Assembly (NCBI GenBank): GCA_944387445.1
Contig: CALXEX010000018.1
Span: 1 to 34,914, forward strand
Length of the DNA stretch: 34,914 bases
Direction: 5' to 3'
From: an uncultured Clostridia bacterium
GTDB taxonomy: Bacteria; Bacillota; Clostridia; TANB77; CAG-508
The stretch's first letter is position 1; each line of letters starts with the position of its first letter. The position numbers and the translations under genes were made by a program. Below the pieces are notes generated by a model. It was given only the letters and a program-made list of their open reading frames with translations, was not told where the DNA came from and searched no databases. Below, in pieces: positions 24,315 to 32,065 of this stretch.

Positions 24315-24358
24315 TAGAAAAATCTGAACAGTACATAAGATAAAAGTTGATTTTTCTA
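24315..24358 (+). terminator. hairpin after the exporter genes, possible terminator or processing site
   Basis: TAGAAAAATC (24315-24324) and GATTTTTCTA (24349-24358) are perfectly complementary, with a 24-base loop. Weak G+C content makes strong termination doubtful. It divides the transferase/exporter genes from the membrane-glycosyltransferase genes. Confidence 0.4.
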
Positions 24359-24394
24359 TATAATAAGAAATTTATACTGTTTAAGGAGATTAAG

Positions 24395-26134
24395 ATGAAA
24401 AATATAGATAAAACAATTGTGACAGAACTAATAAAAAAATCAGCGATATTTTTATTAATAGAAATGGTAGCACTATTAACAATAACAACCGCATTATTTT
24501 TTGTAAATGTTACAGTTACAGGTTTTCATTTACCGATAATTACAATGATTGCGATAGGTATTACATTACTTTTTTATAAAAAAGACAATATAAAAATAAA
24601 TGTTGTAGCAATTTTAATAGGATTGGTTATATTTGCAGGTGTGACGCTTATTGAAGGCAAAATATATGATACAACTGCTGATGGAAACACATATCACAAA
24701 TTAGCCATTGGAGCTTTGAAAAATGGATGGAATCCAAATTATGAAGATAGTAAAGATTTTGATATAGAGGATGGAAATCCATTTGATATATCAGAAGAAA
24801 ATATTAATACATTATGGATAGATCATTATGCAAAAGGAACAGAAATATTTGCTTCTGTTATTTATGCATTTACTGGAAATATAGAAAGTGGAAAAGGTTA
24901 TACTGTTTTACTTATGTATATTGCTTTTGGAATTTTATTCTCATATTTATACCAAAATAAGAAAATAAATCTAATAGCAAGTTTAGCGGTTTCTATCTTA
25001 TTACCTTTTAATGCAATAACAATTGTACAGACATTTAATTATTATGTAGATGGAGCATTAATGATTTCTATTTTATTAATTTTATTTGCTTGTATTGTTG
25101 AAAGCTTAGGAGAAAAGGAAAATCAGAAGGAAAATCTATTGCTTCTGGCTAGTAGCATTTTGCTATGTATTAATGTGAAATTTACAGGATTAGCATTTGC
25201 TGGAATATTTTGTTGTGTATTTTATATTTATTGGATGATAAAAGCTGGCAGACAAGGAAAAGAAGAATTGCTAAAACAATTTAAAACCTATACTATTTTT
25301 TATGTTATAACAGTTGTTGTTTCTATTGGAATTGTAGGATATTCTTCTTATATGAGAAATATGATTGACCACGGAAATCCATTATATCCATTATATGGAG
25401 AAGGACATGTAGATAATATGGTCGTACAAGAACAACCATCTTCTTTTGCAGACAAAAACCATTTAGAAATCTTTTTGATATCTATGTTTTCAAAAGGGGT
25501 AAATGTATCACCTACATATTCTACTGCAAATGTACAACCTACTTTAAAGATACCATTTACAACTTCTATAGAGGAAATTGAAAATTATAGTATACCAGAT
25601 ATTAGAATGAGTGGATTTGGACCATTATTTAGTGGGATTTTCATTCTATCAATCATAGGAACCATTTATATGATTGTTAGATTGGTGAAATCTAAGAATT
25701 GGAACTTATTGATTCCATATTTAATCATATTAGGTGTTACAGCAATACTAATATTAGCTTTAGATGGTGGATATTGGGCAAGATATATACCATATTTCTA
25801 TGCGGTTCCTATTATCGTACTTACATATTTATTATGGGATAAACATAAAAAAGTACACTATGCTCTAGGAATTTTATTAGCCATCATCATGTTTATAAAT
25901 GTTGGACTTGTATCTTATACTACTATAAAAAGTACAAAAAGTAATGATGCCTATGTAGGTCAAAGAATTAATGAATTTGTACAATATTGTCATGATCATG
26001 AAATGGTAGAAATCCAATTAAATCATAGTGGGGTACAAGGTGCCTTATATAATATTGACGATAGAGATGTAACCAATTATGAAATCAAAGAATCTATCGA
26101 AGGAGAAAGAGAAGGATATTTCTTTAAATATTAG
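24395..26134 (+). CDS. multi-spanning GT-C-like membrane glycosyltransferase
   Basis: 579 residues with about 11-13 hydrophobic segments. The first extracytoplasmic loop contains TTADGNTYHKLAIGALKNGW and then NPNYEDS. An acidic residue in this loop followed by a GWNP string is typical of polyprenyl-phosphate-sugar dependent GT-C enzymes. Further loop features are WIDHYAKGTEIF and MRNMIDHGNPLYPLYGEGH; the latter (HGNPLYPL) is common in this type of protein. It probably transfers a sugar from a lipid donor made by GtrB to the exported polymer outside the membrane. AAGGAG lies 8 bases before ATG 24395; an upstream in-frame TTG start would place a terminator stem inside the coding region and is rejected. 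It also has an extracytoplasmic C-terminal tail of about 60 residues. The exact family is not certain. Confidence 0.75.
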   Translation: MKNIDKTIVTELIKKSAIFLLIEMVALLTITTALFFVNVTVTGFHLPIITMIAIGITLLFYKKDNIKINVVAILIGLVIFAGVTLIEGKIYDTTADGNTYHKLAIGALKNGWNPNYEDSKDFDIEDGNPFDISEENINTLWIDHYAKGTEIFASVIYAFTGNIESGKGYTVLLMYIAFGILFSYLYQNKKINLIASLAVSILLPFNAITIVQTFNYYVDGALMISILLILFACIVESLGEKENQKENLLLLASSILLCINVKFTGLAFAGIFCCVFYIYWMIKAGRQGKEELLKQFKTYTIFYVITVVVSIGIVGYSSYMRNMIDHGNPLYPLYGEGHVDNMVVQEQPSSFADKNHLEIFLISMFSKGVNVSPTYSTANVQPTLKIPFTTSIEEIENYSIPDIRMSGFGPLFSGIFILSIIGTIYMIVRLVKSKNWNLLIPYLIILGVTAILILALDGGYWARYIPYFYAVPIIVLTYLLWDKHKKVHYALGILLAIIMFINVGLVSYTTIKSTKSNDAYVGQRINEFVQYCHDHEMVEIQLNHSGVQGALYNIDDRDVTNYEIKESIEGEREGYFFKY

Positions 26135-26172
26135 AAATCATAAAAATAGGATAAAGAAAGAAGGAACTAAAA

Positions 26173-27126
26173 ATGAAAAAGATTAGTATTATCATACCAG
26201 CATATAATGAAGAAGAATCATTACCACACTTGTACGAAAGATTAGAAAAATTAATGAGTTCTATGGAGAATTATGAATTTGAAATATTATTTGTAAATGA
26301 TGGGAGTAAAGATAATACAATAAGCTTGATAAAAGAATATCGTGAAAAAGATAATAGAATTAGTTATGTGGATTTTTCAAGAAATTTTGGTAAAGAAATT
26401 GCCATGATAGCAGGGTTAGATTATGCTAAAGGAGATTGTGTCATATTTATGGATGCAGATTTGCAAGATCCACCAGAATTAATTCCAGAATTAGTTAAAT
26501 ATTGGGAAGAAGGATATGATGATGTTTATGCAAAAAGAAATTCAAGAAAAGGGGAAACTTGGTTAAAGAAATTTACATCAAAAATGTACTATAGAGTTCT
26601 TCAACATTTAACAAATGTTCCTATTCAAGAAGATACAGGAGATTTTCGATTATTAGATAGAAGATGTGTCAATGCATTAAGAAAAATGAGAGAATCTCAA
26701 AGATGTTCAAAAAGTATGTTTAGTTGGATAGGGTATAAAAAGAAAGAAGTATTGTATGATAGAGATCCAAGAGTAGCAGGACAAACAAAATGGAATTATA
26801 AAAAATTGGTAGATTTAGCAATTGATGGAATTACATCATTTACAACATCTCCACTAAGAATATCAACATATGTAAGTATTCCAACATTTATGATATTATT
26901 TATTTATTTCATTTATGTTATTGCAAAATGTATTGTAACAAGTACAGCTATACAAGCTTATCAAGCAATTATATTATTAATTTTATTTTTCTCAGGTGTA
27001 CAAATATTATTATTCGGCATTATTGGAGAATATTTAGGAAGAATCTTTAATGAAAGTAAAAATCGACCATTGTATTTAGTAAATGAATATAATGGTGAAA
27101 AAGAAATGAACGATGAAGATAAATAA
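26173..27126 (+). CDS. polyprenyl-phosphate glycosyltransferase, GtrB-like GT2
   Basis: 317 residues. It makes undecaprenyl-phosphate-sugar from a nucleotide sugar at the inner membrane face, to supply GT-C enzymes. ISIIIPAYNEEESLPHLYER, LFVNDGSKDNT, VDFSRNFGKEIAMIAGLDYA and FMDADLQDPPELIPEL are diagnostic of the DPM1/GtrB branch. DTGDFRLLDRRCVNALRKMR and AGQTKWNYKKLVDLAIDGIT follow. Two membrane segments lie at about 232-256 and 264-290, then a short cytoplasmic tail. AGGAAC lies before the ATG. Its neighbours are two GT-C-like proteins and a GtrA-like protein, the standard set for side-branch glycosylation outside the membrane. The sugar cannot be read from the sequence. Confidence 0.93.
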   Translation: MKKISIIIPAYNEEESLPHLYERLEKLMSSMENYEFEILFVNDGSKDNTISLIKEYREKDNRISYVDFSRNFGKEIAMIAGLDYAKGDCVIFMDADLQDPPELIPELVKYWEEGYDDVYAKRNSRKGETWLKKFTSKMYYRVLQHLTNVPIQEDTGDFRLLDRRCVNALRKMRESQRCSKSMFSWIGYKKKEVLYDRDPRVAGQTKWNYKKLVDLAIDGITSFTTSPLRISTYVSIPTFMILFIYFIYVIAKCIVTSTAIQAYQAIILLILFFSGVQILLFGIIGEYLGRIFNESKNRPLYLVNEYNGEKEMNDEDK

Positions 27127-27147
27127 AATAAGGAGAAATACAAAAAA

Positions 27148-28752
27148 ATGAAAATGATAAAAAGCGTGATAGCATATATAGCATTAGCATTGTGTATACT
27201 TGTTTTTGTCATGAATCTCATATATATATCAAATGTTAGTGATGGTTGGCAAGAACAAGTGACAATCTCCTATTTTGGTATCATTAATTTGATAGTTTCT
27301 GCTTTAATTGCAATAGGAATAATAGGGGTAAGTTATTGTACAAATAAAATATTAAGAAAAAGAGGAATCGTACTAGCCAAAAAACATAAAATAGCGCTTT
27401 TGGCAGTAGCATTGATTCTATATATAATTATCGAGGGGATTTGGATTTATGTAAGAGATGCAACCCCAATTGCAGATTCTATGAGAGTTTATCGATCTGC
27501 TTCTCAAATCTTTAATGGAGAAGCACTTACAGAAGCATTTTATTTTGAATTTAATCCTCATAATTTAACATTATCATATATGTTTGCAGGAATTTTTACG
27601 ATTATACATTCTTGTAATCTTATTATATTAAAAGGATTAAATGTTATTGCAAATTGTTTTACAATTGTTGGATTGTATTTTATCTTAAATCAATTGAAAA
27701 AAGATTATAAAGTAAATAAAGTATTATTTTTCTTATTAGCTTTTACATATATACCAATCATATTATTGGTAAACTTTATTTATGGAGATTTAATTAGTTT
27801 ACCATTTGTTATATTTAGCATATATTTTGCTATAAAATATGTGAATCACAAAAAGAAACGATATATCATTATAAGTTCTATTTTAATGGCAATAGGGATT
27901 ATTTTGAGAATGAATAATCTTATATTTATGATTGCTGTTACAATGTATTTATTTTTAGATATATTCGGAATCAAAAAGAAAGAATTTAGAAATAAAGAAA
28001 AAGTAAAACAATTATTTTTGAAATTGGCTTTTGTTATTCTTTTTATCCTTTTATCTATACTTCCTTCAAATATATTGAAAAGTTGTCTAGCAAATGCTTA
28101 TCATTTAGATTTGAATAAAGAATTTCCATCAACAAGATATATTGCTATGGGAATGCAAGAAGGTATGAGAGCAAATGGATGGTATAATGAGACCGGAGAT
28201 ATGGGTTGGAAAGAAGAAGTTTCAAATGAACAATATATAGAAATGATAAAACAAAGACTAGGTGAGTTTTTACAAAATATTGGCTATACGATAAAATTTT
28301 ATGCAAAAAAAATTGCTTCTATGTGGGCAGAGCCATTACAAGAATCTATCTGGCAAAATTTGAGTTTCAATTTTGAAACCTATAATTTAGAAGAACGAAC
28401 AGAAGAAGAAAATCAAGAATTGCAAAAGGTTGATAATAAATTAATAGAAAATCGAGAAACTATACAATTATATCAAAAAGCATGGATGGGAATTGTGTTT
28501 GGAATGGCAATTATATTCATCATAAAAAATAGAAAAAATATTTCAAATGAAGCTTTGCTATTATTGATATGTTTTATAGGTGGCTTTATGTTTCACATAT
28601 TATGGGAAGGAAAGTCAAGGTATATTATTCCTTATATTGTTATATTAATTCCGTTAGCGGGAATTACATTAGATTTTGGTAAAAAACAGGAAGAAAAAAA
28701 AGCATTATTAGGACACTCAAATACAAAAAATATGGACGAATCGCTAAAATAA
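27148..28752 (+). CDS. multi-spanning GT-C-like membrane glycosyltransferase (PMT/GT39-like)
   Basis: 534 residues with about 11 hydrophobic segments. The first loop reads IWIYVRDATPIADSMRVYRSA. The acidic residues here are the expected catalytic site of lipid-donor GT-C enzymes. The following SASQIFNGEALTEAFYFEFNP, and HNLTLSYMFAGIF resemble the PMT/GT39 plan. Later come a cytoplasmic basic segment (GIKKKEFRNKEKVKQ), the extracytoplasmic STRYIAMGMQEGMRANGWYN loop, and HILWEGKSRYIIPYIVILIP near the end; the WE(G)KSRY(I/L)(I/L)P string is common in such transferases. AAGGAG lies 10 bases before the ATG. It sits between GtrB and GtrA genes, so it probably uses the GtrB product. The second of two such enzymes in the locus, perhaps with a different acceptor. 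Confidence 0.82.
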   Translation: MKMIKSVIAYIALALCILVFVMNLIYISNVSDGWQEQVTISYFGIINLIVSALIAIGIIGVSYCTNKILRKRGIVLAKKHKIALLAVALILYIIIEGIWIYVRDATPIADSMRVYRSASQIFNGEALTEAFYFEFNPHNLTLSYMFAGIFTIIHSCNLIILKGLNVIANCFTIVGLYFILNQLKKDYKVNKVLFFLLAFTYIPIILLVNFIYGDLISLPFVIFSIYFAIKYVNHKKKRYIIISSILMAIGIILRMNNLIFMIAVTMYLFLDIFGIKKKEFRNKEKVKQLFLKLAFVILFILLSILPSNILKSCLANAYHLDLNKEFPSTRYIAMGMQEGMRANGWYNETGDMGWKEEVSNEQYIEMIKQRLGEFLQNIGYTIKFYAKKIASMWAEPLQESIWQNLSFNFETYNLEERTEEENQELQKVDNKLIENRETIQLYQKAWMGIVFGMAIIFIIKNRKNISNEALLLLICFIGGFMFHILWEGKSRYIIPYIVILIPLAGITLDFGKKQEEKKALLGHSNTKNMDESLK

Positions 28753-28772
28753 AGTAGAAAAGAAGGGTGAAA

Positions 28773-29201
28773 ATGGAAGTAATAAAAAAAATTATAAAAA
28801 AAGTATTAACAAGAGAAGTGATTTTATATGTTGTTTTTGGAATATTGACAACACTCGTGAATTTAGGATCATTTTATGTTATGAATACATTATGGGGATG
28901 GAATGAAAATATATCTAATGTGATTGCCATTTTATTGGCTGTTTTAGTTGCTTATATTACCAATAAGGATTTGGTATTTCATTCAAAAGCTGAAACTGCA
29001 AAAGAAAGGCTAAAAGAATTCTTTAAATTCATGGTTGGAAGAGCATTTACTATGGTGATAGAATTTTTGGGAGGCTTACTATTATTTCAAACAGCCATTC
29101 CGATTATGATTAGTAAATGTGTTGTAACCATAATAGTAATTATTCTAAATTTCTTTATCAGCAAATTTTTTGCATTTGCAAATCATAAAAAAGATGAATA
29201 A
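28773..29201 (+). CDS. GtrA-like small membrane protein
   Basis: 142 residues with four membrane segments (about 17-37, 42-62, 80-102, 108-130). It has family markers FGILTTLVNLGSFYVMN, VLVAYITNKDLVFHSKA, EFFKFMVGRAFT and NFFISKFFAFANHK. GtrA-type proteins are thought to help move polyprenyl-phosphate-sugar across the membrane. Here it follows the GtrB gene and two GT-C genes, forming the complete three-part side-branch set. ATG 28773 is preferred, with AGAAGGG before it; GTG 28767 in the same frame lies inside that site. The last gene of the polysaccharide unit. The following 270 bases are A+T-rich, with a weak promoter-like TTGAAA / TAAAAT pair at 29214-29242 and no terminator that I can see. 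Confidence 0.9.
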   Translation: MEVIKKIIKKVLTREVILYVVFGILTTLVNLGSFYVMNTLWGWNENISNVIAILLAVLVAYITNKDLVFHSKAETAKERLKEFFKFMVGRAFTMVIEFLGGLLLFQTAIPIMISKCVVTIIVIILNFFISKFFAFANHKKDE

Positions 29202-29438
29202 AAATTAAAATTATTGAAAAATAGATGAAAACATGATAAAATATATTAGAAATACAATGAAAGGTTAAATCGGTGAAGAAATCATGATTATTAATAAACT
29301 AGAAAATGAGAAATAAAATGAAATCATATTTTAGAATCGTTTATTAATAATGCAAATTTTTAAGATACATATCATTTATAAGACTACAAAATTAACAATA
29401 TAAAAAGATATATAAATTAAATAAAAGTAATAGATAAT

Positions 29439-29473
29439 AAACTCTTTCTTTAATATGATTAAAGGAGGAGTTT
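29439..29473 (+). promoter_or_regulatory. hairpin that encloses the ribosome binding site of a decayed ABC gene
   Basis: AAACTCTTTCTTTAA (29439-29453), loop TATGA, TTAAAGGAGGAGTTT (29459-29473). All 15 positions can pair, two as G-U. The right arm contains the AGGAGG site of the ATG at 29476, and T residues follow, so the fold could block translation or end transcription. Such leaders are known in front of antibiotic-responsive ABC-F and ABC exporter genes in Firmicutes. Confidence 0.55.
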
Positions 29474-29475
29474 TT

Positions 29476-29586
29476 ATGGTATTAGAATTAAACAATATCT
29501 CAAAATATTATGGAGATAAAAAAATATTCGAAATTTTATTCAATCTAGAAGAACATATGCCTCTAGGGATATTGATGGAGCTATGA
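29476..29586 (+). pseudogene. remnant of an ABC-transporter ATPase gene
   Basis: 36 codons from ATG with a perfect AAAGGAGG site. The first 18 residues, MVLELNNISKYYGDKKIF, are the standard beginning of an ABC ATPase. The rest (EILFNLEEHMPLGILMEL) does not continue into a Walker A loop, and the frame stops. The gene therefore seems to have lost nearly all of its length by an internal deletion that joined two pieces. Kept start signals and leader suggest that the loss is recent. Confidence 0.6.
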
Positions 29587-29618
29587 ATTGTAACATAAAA
29601 ATGGTTAAAACATCAAAT

Positions 29619-29660
29619 TGTAACAAAAAGATATTGAAAAATACACATTTTTTTGTTACA
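29619..29660 (+). terminator. A+T-rich hairpin before the acetyltransferase gene
   Basis: TGTAACAAAAA (29619-29629) and TTTTTGTTACA (29650-29660) are perfectly complementary over 11 bp with a 20-base loop. The left-arm sequence AATTGTAACA also occurs as a direct repeat at 29586-29595. It lies between the ABC remnant and the next gene and may be a leftover terminator or an operator. Confidence 0.45.
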
Positions 29661-29690
29661 TTAAGAAAAACAAAGGAAAAAGGTGATTAT

Positions 29691-30128
29691 ATGATTAGAA
29701 AAATAAGAGAAGAAGATTTAACAAAAGTCATGACAATATGGGTAAAAGGAAATTTTAAGGCAAATTATTTTATTGATAAAGAGTATTGGATAGAAATGTA
29801 CAATCAAGTGAAAGTAGATTTTTTAGAAAATTTTAAAACTTATGTATATGTAGAAAATGATGAAATTTTAGGATTTATTTCTGTTCATGAGAATGAAATA
29901 AAAGCGATTTATGTAAAAGAAGATAATAGAGGTCATGAAATTGGTACCAAATTGCTAAATTATTATAGAAATAATTTGGAGGAAAATGCAGACCTTTTTG
30001 TAAAAGTTTTTGAAAAAAACATGAAAGGTATTCTATTTTTTTCAAATCTACAATTTAAAAATAGTAAAATCCAATTAAATGAGCAATTCAATGAAACAGA
30101 ATATGTTATGACATGGAAAAAAGAATAA
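29691..30128 (+). CDS. GNAT-family N-acetyltransferase
   Basis: 145 residues. Transfers an acetyl group from acetyl-CoA to an unknown amine. IRKIREEDLTKVMTIWVKGN at the N-terminus is the usual GNAT start. VYVENDEILGFISVHENEIK gives the beta4 strand region, followed by AIYVKEDNRGHEIGTKLLNY with the RGHEIG acetyl-CoA loop (R/Q-x-x-G-x-G/A form) at about 85-90. NADLFVKVFEKNMKGILFFSNLQFK matches the later helix, with the usual N...A/F..FY region reduced to ILFF. The start at 29691 has AAAAAGGTGAT before it. The frame opens upstream to 29583, but that stretch contains a hairpin and a low-quality peptide, so it is rejected. Often such genes follow antibiotic-response loci; no substrate can be read. 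Confidence 0.85.
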   Translation: MIRKIREEDLTKVMTIWVKGNFKANYFIDKEYWIEMYNQVKVDFLENFKTYVYVENDEILGFISVHENEIKAIYVKEDNRGHEIGTKLLNYYRNNLEENADLFVKVFEKNMKGILFFSNLQFKNSKIQLNEQFNETEYVMTWKKE

Positions 30129-30455
30129 AATGGTTATAAAAATATAAAGGCATATCTTAATTTTAAGATGTGTCTTTATTGTCTTAAACAACAAAGTTCT
30201 TATTTTTAGATGTATTTTATGATATATTTTTATTTTTAAGATGAGTTATTATATAGAAAAAATGAAGATATTTTTAAATAAATAAAGATATTAAGAAAAT
30301 TTTAATATTTCGTAAAAAAATACTTAATAAATAGCTGTTATACTAGATGTGACAAAAATGTAAGACAAAAATATAGCAAAAGGCATACATTTTAGGAAAA
30401 ATGTGGTATAATATATATGGTATGGTTTATTTTAACATAAACAGAAAGGATAAAG
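30129..30455 (+). other. intergenic region with terminator, trailing palindrome and promoter
   Basis: Contents: the acetyltransferase terminator at 30146-30177; then ATTGTCTTAAACAACAA, a relative of the string behind the guaB terminator (1166-1182); then A+T-rich sequence; and finally an extended -10 element TGGTATAAT at 30404-30412, about 45 bases before the next ATG, without a good -35. AAATGTAAGACAAAA near 30357-30371 recurs upstream of the second PF06541 gene (31999-32013). No ORF of note. Confidence 0.5.
30146..30177 (+). terminator. rho-independent terminator after the acetyltransferase gene
   Basis: AAAGGCATATCTTAA (30146-30160) pairs with TTAAGATGTGTCTTT (30163-30177), with two G-U pairs. 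The right arm is nearly identical to that of the guaB terminator. Confidence 0.7.
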
Positions 30456-31187
30456 ATGAGCAGAAAAACGAAGATAAAAATATTTAGAATTATATTGGCA
30501 ATTATTGCAATAGCAATTATTATAGGATTACTAGCCTACTTAATACCAGTTATGAAAAATCTAAGTACAGTAGAAGGACAAGAAACTTTTAAAAATAAAG
30601 TCAATGATTCAGGATTTATTGGATTATTAATGTTGTTTGGTCTTCAAGTAGCACAAGTATTTTTATTTATATTACCAGGAGAACCAATAGAAATATTAGC
30701 AGGTATGTGTTATGGTGGTTGGGGTGGTTTACTATTTATCACGATATCTGTATGTATCATTACAACAGGAATCTTTTTCTTGGTAAGAAAATTAGGAAGA
30801 AAATTTGTATATGATTTTTGTGATGAAAAAAAAGTAAAGAAAATTGAAAATAGTAAATTATTTAAAAATCCCAAAAAAGTTGAATGGATTATGATTATAT
30901 TATTTATGATACCAGGAACACCTAAAGATTTACTTGTATATATAGCAGGCTTATTACCAATAAAACCATTAAGATTTATCTTAATATCAACATTTGCTAG
31001 ATTACCTTCAGTCGTTTCCTCAACATTTGCAGGAAATACACTGATGAAAGGTGATTGGCAGTCAAGTTTAGTAATATATGCAATTACATTTTTATTGGTT
31101 GCTATTGTTGTATTTATTATAAACAAATTTGATAAAAGCAAAGTAACACAAGAAGCATTGAAGTCAATACAAGATGACATAAAATAG
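30456..31187 (+). CDS. VTT-domain (TVP38/TMEM64, DedA-like) membrane protein
   Basis: 243 residues with about five to six membrane segments. The N-terminal helix is at about 9-32. The central VTT/SNARE-associated domain shows FILPGEPIEILAGMCYGGWGG, LFITISVCIITTGIFFLVRKLG and GTPKDLLVYIAGLLPIK, then FARLPSVVSSTFAGN. The P-G-E-P and G-T-P-K-D strings are diagnostic. DedA-type proteins are now linked with lipid scrambling and undecaprenyl-phosphate recycling, and TVP38-type ones with lipid homeostasis. That would fit an envelope role, but the function here is inferred. AGAAAGGA precedes the ATG, and an extended -10 promoter is upstream. The PF06541 gene begins 20 bases after its stop, so they form a unit. 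Confidence 0.88.
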   Translation: MSRKTKIKIFRIILAIIAIAIIIGLLAYLIPVMKNLSTVEGQETFKNKVNDSGFIGLLMLFGLQVAQVFLFILPGEPIEILAGMCYGGWGGLLFITISVCIITTGIFFLVRKLGRKFVYDFCDEKKVKKIENSKLFKNPKKVEWIMIILFMIPGTPKDLLVYIAGLLPIKPLRFILISTFARLPSVVSSTFAGNTLMKGDWQSSLVIYAITFLLVAIVVFIINKFDKSKVTQEALKSIQDDIK

Positions 31188-31207
31188 AAAGGAAAAAGGG
31201 GAATTTT

Positions 31208-31756
31208 ATGGAAGATGTAGTCAAAGCAAAAAATACAAAAGATAAAATAATTGAATATATCATCTACTTCTTTATCTATTCATTTTTAGGTTGGCTAATA
31301 GAAACCATTTATGCAATGTTTGTACATGGTTATTTTGTAAAAAGAGGATTCTTATTTGGACCAATTTGTCCAATATATGGTTTTGGAGCAGTTTTATTGC
31401 TAATGGCAACAAAAAAATTATATAAAAAACCTCTTCTAAAATTTTTAATTGCAACAATTGCATTTACACTATTTGAATATATGGTTTCTTTTATATTAGA
31501 GATGTTGTTTGGCCTAAGATGGTGGGACTATTCACATGACTTCTTAAATATTCAAGGAAGAGTTAGTTTATTATATTCTATATTTTGGGGTGTTATAGGT
31601 CTAATTTTATTAGAAAAATTGCATCCATACATACAAGATAAAATACAAAAAATAACAAAAGGAAATGAAAATAATCTTGAAAGAATAGCTTGTTTCGTAT
31701 TAATCGGCATATTAATAGTAGATACTGTCTTTTCAGTATTAAAATATTTAAATTGA
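31208..31756 (+). CDS. PF06541-type (ABC_trans_CmpB) membrane protein, copy 1
   Basis: 182 residues with four to five membrane segments. FIYSFLGWLIETIYAMFVHGYFVKRGFLFGPICPIYGFGAV is the diagnostic block of the family (FLGW..E, RGFL.GP..PIYG). The second block is FTLFEYMVSFILEMLFGLRWWDYSHDFLNIQGRVSLLYSIFWG (E...E..F...WWDYS....N..GR). The family is labelled as a putative ABC transporter type IV component, but it has no proven function. AAAGG with GGGG before the ATG. Co-transcribed with the VTT gene, and ended by a long stem-loop at 31797. A second member lies at 32066. Confidence 0.88.
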   Translation: MEDVVKAKNTKDKIIEYIIYFFIYSFLGWLIETIYAMFVHGYFVKRGFLFGPICPIYGFGAVLLLMATKKLYKKPLLKFLIATIAFTLFEYMVSFILEMLFGLRWWDYSHDFLNIQGRVSLLYSIFWGVIGLILLEKLHPYIQDKIQKITKGNENNLERIACFVLIGILIVDTVFSVLKYLN

Positions 31757-31796
31757 TATTTCCAATTTGTACAAGTTTTTATATACATTTTAAAAT

Positions 31797-31858
31797 AAAA
31801 CTGTGATTTGCTTGCATTTTGTTTTTTTTAAGCAATACTGCAAGAAAATCACAGTTTT
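31797..31858. terminator. long two-way terminator hairpin
   Basis: The left arm 31797-31816 (AAAACTGTGATTT then GCTTGCA) and right arm 31839-31858 are complementary over 20 bp with one mismatch. Both ends are flanked by A and T runs, so it could stop transcription from either side. The 310-base gap from 31757 to 32065 also holds the palindrome at 31892-31923 and a weak promoter (TTGAGC 32016-32021, TAAAAT 32038-32043); nothing else is visible. Confidence 0.75.
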
Positions 31859-31891
31859 ATTAATCATTCTAAATTTCTCACTCTTAATGGA

Positions 31892-31923
31892 AATACTTTC
31901 TTAATTTTTCTTAAGAAAGTATT
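31892..31923. repeat. perfect palindrome downstream of the terminator
   Basis: AATACTTTCTTAA (31892-31904), loop TTTTTC, TTAAGAAAGTATT (31911-31923), 13 perfect pairs. It lies about 145 bases before the next gene. It may be an operator, a remnant terminator or part of an extragenic repeat family. Confidence 0.5.
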
Positions 31924-32065
31924 CAAATAAATTTAAGAAACCCTAAAAATATTATTAAGATTTACATGATATATTAAAATTACCAAAATGTAATAGAAAT
32001 GTAAGACAAAATAATTTGAGCAAATTAAAAAGTCATGTAAAATGATAATATAAGGGGTGAAGCAA

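Noticed and set aside
29583-29690. 36-residue N-terminal extension of the acetyltransferase
   Set aside because: It crosses a perfect hairpin, has no ribosome binding site, and the GNAT fold begins at 29691 behind AAAAAGGTGAT.
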